Below, piece after piece: positions 44,571 through 46,932 of a stretch of 46,932 bases of DNA (positions are counted from its first letter, which is position 1; every line of letters starts with the position of its first letter). Source of the stretch: HGM04593 sp045644465 (lineage in GTDB: Bacteria; Bacteroidota; Bacteroidia; Bacteroidales; Bacteroidaceae); contig JAZRGV010000055.1 in assembly GCA_045644465.1 (NCBI GenBank), positions 1 through 46,932 of the forward strand, given 5' to 3'. Under the pieces are notes generated by a model. It made no database searches, had not been told where the DNA came from, and saw only the letters and a program-made list of their open reading frames with translations. The translations under genes were made by a program, and so were the position numbers.

Positions 44571-46931
44571 CTATATATTCTTTTCTATAAATTTTATCTC
44601 TTCGTCTGACATTTCGTACAATTTATAAACAAGTTCATCTATCTTTTTATCTGCGTCAGAGTCTCCATAAATCTTTCTTTCTACTAGTGCTATTAGATTT
44701 GCTTCATTATTTGCAGTTGTTGTTACTATCGGGAATATTTCTAATTCATTTATTTTAAATTGAGGGAAAAGCCCACGTTGCATTTTCCCAAATTTATGAA
44801 TAAACCAGAACGATAAAAGTTTAGAATTGAGTATCCCTAAAAGATATAATGGGGACAACTTCATTTCTATGATGTTCATAGAATTCATATCATTAAGCAG
44901 GATTTCACTAGTAAAACAAGCATTTATACAATATGGAGGCTTTGATGGAATTTGTCTAACTAAAATGCGAGGTGATGAAAACAATTTAAATTTTCTAGGT
45001 GCCGCTAAATTGTCTCCATATCTCAGATATTCTCCTGACCAATTAAGGGAATATCTACAAACATCTCCTCCTTGAAGGTATTTATAATAATCAGCATTGA
45101 TTTTTTCATATGAGTGATACACTCTTGAATCCTTCATCTCTTTTGTACATATTGGAGAACCCTTGCCTGTTTCATACGCTTTTAATCCAGATTTAACTAA
45201 CGCTACTTCTTTCAGTTCAATCGAATTAGCTTCAATTTTATCAATGATTAAAGGAATTATACCATTCTTAAATAGATCAATATTTATGACAAAATCTTTT
45301 TTGTGCAAAAATGTTGAACATTCTGTTTGTTTAATCAATGATATCTCAGATTTAGATTGGGCTTCAAACAAACTGATTTGTTGATTATTTCCAGAATTTG
45401 AAAATAAGACTATACTACTATCTACATCTGCTGTCTCAAACACTCTTTTATAGAAATTCACTACTTGAATATTTGATTTTGCTAAAATGTATTTACGTAA
45501 ACCTTTATTCGTATTTATTGTTAGCCAGTTATTAGGTACAATATAAGAGAATATACCATCTTCGCATAGAAATCTAACTCCCTGCTCTATAAAAAGATGA
45601 TATAAATTTAATTGGTATTTAGCCAATTCAAAATTGGCATAATAAAAAATTTTATCCTCTGCTGTAAATCCTTTTTGTTTACTATTCCTAGCAAACACAT
45701 ACGGCGGATTGCCAATGACTATATCAAATCCTTCTTTATCGTCTCGATTGAACACATCACTGAACCAAGTGTGCCAAAGGAAGAATTTGTTATTCTCAGC
45801 AAGATTGATTGCCCCTAATTCTCTGAGTATTTCAGGATTGTATGCCTGTGCCTCCAACTGCTTGTTGATGGTATCGGAAATCTCTTGTTGCAACTTAACC
45901 TTTCTGTCGTGGTCGCTACAAGAGTAGTATGACGATAGCAGGTGCGAAACAGTCTTTTGTAGGCGGTTCTTCTCATCATCGAAGAGAGAGATTTCGCCCT
46001 TGTCTTTCTTGTACTCTTTTTCGTAAGTCAGTTTGCTTAAATCCACCCCCATAAAACTCTCGATAAGCGAGTTGCCTTGCATAATCTTATAGTCAAGGTT
46101 AGGCAGTGGCGATGGTGTTTCTTCATCAACTACGATTGATAGCCAGAAACGCAAACGAGCAATATCAACAGCTCCTTTCTCAATATCCACACCATAGATA
46201 TTATTTTGGATAATGCTCTTCTTAATCTCTGCACGATCGTAATGTTCTCCACTCAACACCTCACGACAATGCAGGAGTTCATTGAGCAGGCCCATAGGGA
46301 ATGCTCCCGAGCCAATGGCTGGGTCACAAATCTTTACATTCTCAAGTGCAAAAAGAAGTTTGGGCTTTTTTATTTCTGGAATACCTACAACTCCTTCCTC
46401 TGGAGAAAGGACAAATTGACGAATCTTCTCTTTTGCAATACTTGTATTAGTCTCAAGGTATGCAATAAGAGATTCCTGACACATATAGCGTACTATTTCC
46501 TTGGGGGTATAGAAGGCTCCTTTATCTTTGTTATCTTCCAATAAGTTTTCAAAGATTTTGCCCAGCATTTCAGGGTCAACACCGACCTCTGCATCATTAG
46601 GGTCATTTTCATCAATAGTAAAATTATATTCGCTAAAGAATTGGAATAAACCCTTAAAATACTTAGCGGGGAAACGACTTGCTGGTTCGTCTTCCTTATC
46701 TTTTTCAAATAATCCTCCATTTAGATATGGGATATCTTTCCATTCATTAAGCAGAGTTACATCCCATTTCTCCTTAGCAAATAATGCTGTACGTTCTGCT
46801 GGTTTGGTATTCAGGATTCCAAAGAATAAGGGCTCAAGAACAGAATCGAGATAATCATCCTTATATGGCGAGTTCTCAAACATATTCTGCATATAATTAA
46901 GGTCACCACACATCCAACCTTTGCGTTGCAA
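44571..46931 (-). CDS. Eco57I-type restriction-modification methylase, N-terminus cut by window edge
   Basis: At least 786 residues; the frame is open to the right edge, so the N-terminal part is missing. The visible part has KGAFYTPKEIVRYMCQESL (motif X region), VKICDPAIGSGAFPMGLL (motif I, SAM binding) and FDIVIGNPPYVFARN (motif IV NPPY, N6-adenine type). After these comes a TaqI-like target-recognition region (about 560-740 of the visible part). The layout matches type IIG Eco57I-like enzymes, which carry nuclease, methylase and specificity in one chain; the nuclease part would lie beyond the window. Adenine methylation with possible restriction of foreign DNA is expected. PglX of BREX is the alternative, but no BREX partner is visible. 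Confidence 0.85.
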   Translation of the reverse strand: MQRKGWMCGDLNYMQNMFENSPYKDDYLDSVLEPLFFGILNTKPAERTALFAKEKWDVTLLNEWKDIPYLNGGLFEKDKEDEPASRFPAKYFKGLFQFFSEYNFTIDENDPNDAEVGVDPEMLGKIFENLLEDNKDKGAFYTPKEIVRYMCQESLIAYLETNTSIAKEKIRQFVLSPEEGVVGIPEIKKPKLLFALENVKICDPAIGSGAFPMGLLNELLHCREVLSGEHYDRAEIKKSIIQNNIYGVDIEKGAVDIARLRFWLSIVVDEETPSPLPNLDYKIMQGNSLIESFMGVDLSKLTYEKEYKKDKGEISLFDDEKNRLQKTVSHLLSSYYSCSDHDRKVKLQQEISDTINKQLEAQAYNPEILRELGAINLAENNKFFLWHTWFSDVFNRDDKEGFDIVIGNPPYVFARNSKQKGFTAEDKIFYYANFELAKYQLNLYHLFIEQGVRFLCEDGIFSYIVPNNWLTINTNKGLRKYILAKSNIQVVNFYKRVFETADVDSSIVLFSNSGNNQQISLFEAQSKSEISLIKQTECSTFLHKKDFVINIDLFKNGIIPLIIDKIEANSIELKEVALVKSGLKAYETGKGSPICTKEMKDSRVYHSYEKINADYYKYLQGGDVCRYSLNWSGEYLRYGDNLAAPRKFKLFSSPRILVRQIPSKPPYCINACFTSEILLNDMNSMNIIEMKLSPLYLLGILNSKLLSFWFIHKFGKMQRGLFPQFKINELEIFPIVTTTANNEANLIALVERKIYGDSDADKKIDELVYKLYEMSDEEIKFIEKNI

Positions 46932-46932
46932 G

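Noticed and set aside
44571..46931. Calling the methylase PglX and the locus a BREX system
   Set aside because: The FYTPKEIVRYM, CDPAIGSGAF and NPPY motifs fit Eco57I-type enzymes, and no brx or pgl partner gene is visible in the window.

Overview
The window looks like a chromosomal segment of a Bacteroidales bacterium. The evidence is a set of type IX secretion system (T9SS) genes (porU, porV, porG), the porG-uppS-bamA-ompH-murI cluster order, many lipoproteins with a C-[N/D]-D-[D/E]-type start after the lipobox, and promoters of the Bacteroidetes type (TTTG, 19-21 nt, TAnnTTTG). The tRNA gene has no encoded CCA. I cannot name the genus from sequence alone.

Region 1 (1-13.6 kb, minus strand): after a fragment of an HTH protein at the left edge comes a tightly packed eight-gene operon read right to left: ftcD, hutU, hutH, hutI, an S46 dipeptidyl peptidase of the DPP11 (Asp/Glu-specific) type, an AspT/YidE-type exchanger with RCK domains, a 79-residue unknown, and a GH95 alpha-L-fucosidase. 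Gaps are 6-13 bp, with one 17-bp overlap. Two good promoters lie upstream and a near-perfect palindromic terminator closes the operon. It couples histidine breakdown to glutamate with peptide and fucose release.

Region 2 (13.6-18 kb): a patchy accessory-looking stretch. It holds a lipoprotein gene with a strong terminator, a 194-bp giant inverted element made of two related stem-loops, a candidate promoter reading into it, a possible integrase remnant, and tRNA-Leu(UAA) with its own promoter. Next come a lipoprotein with two CxxC pairs, an SRPBCC-like gene, pyrE and a SUI1-family gene.

Region 3 (18-38.2 kb, mostly plus strand): rex, an FAH-family gene, porU (T9SS sortase), porV, ispF and a metallophosphoesterase; an opposing acyltransferase; ribD; then a DUF6242-like lipoprotein, porG, uppS, bamA, three Skp/OmpH-like chaperones, murI and an ABC-F ATPase. 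This is envelope biogenesis and secretion: BamA and Skp build the outer membrane barrels that T9SS uses.

Region 4 (38.2-46.9 kb): a visibly A+T-richer genomic island. It begins with a CTnDOT-type tyrosine integrase (Ser in place of the first catalytic Arg) and a RhuM-like small DNA-binding protein. The defence cargo follows: an AbiEi/AbiEii toxin-antitoxin pair, an unknown 262-residue protein, a 506-residue protein with a HEPN-type R-x4-H motif resembling ApeA-type abortive infection proteins, and the C-terminal 786 residues of an Eco57I-type restriction-modification methylase cut by the right edge. The HEPN gene is bracketed by two hairpins with the same 10-nt arms. The best candidates for something undescribed are this HEPN module with its matching terminators, the 262-residue protein beside it, and the twin-hairpin element at 14.66-14.85 kb.
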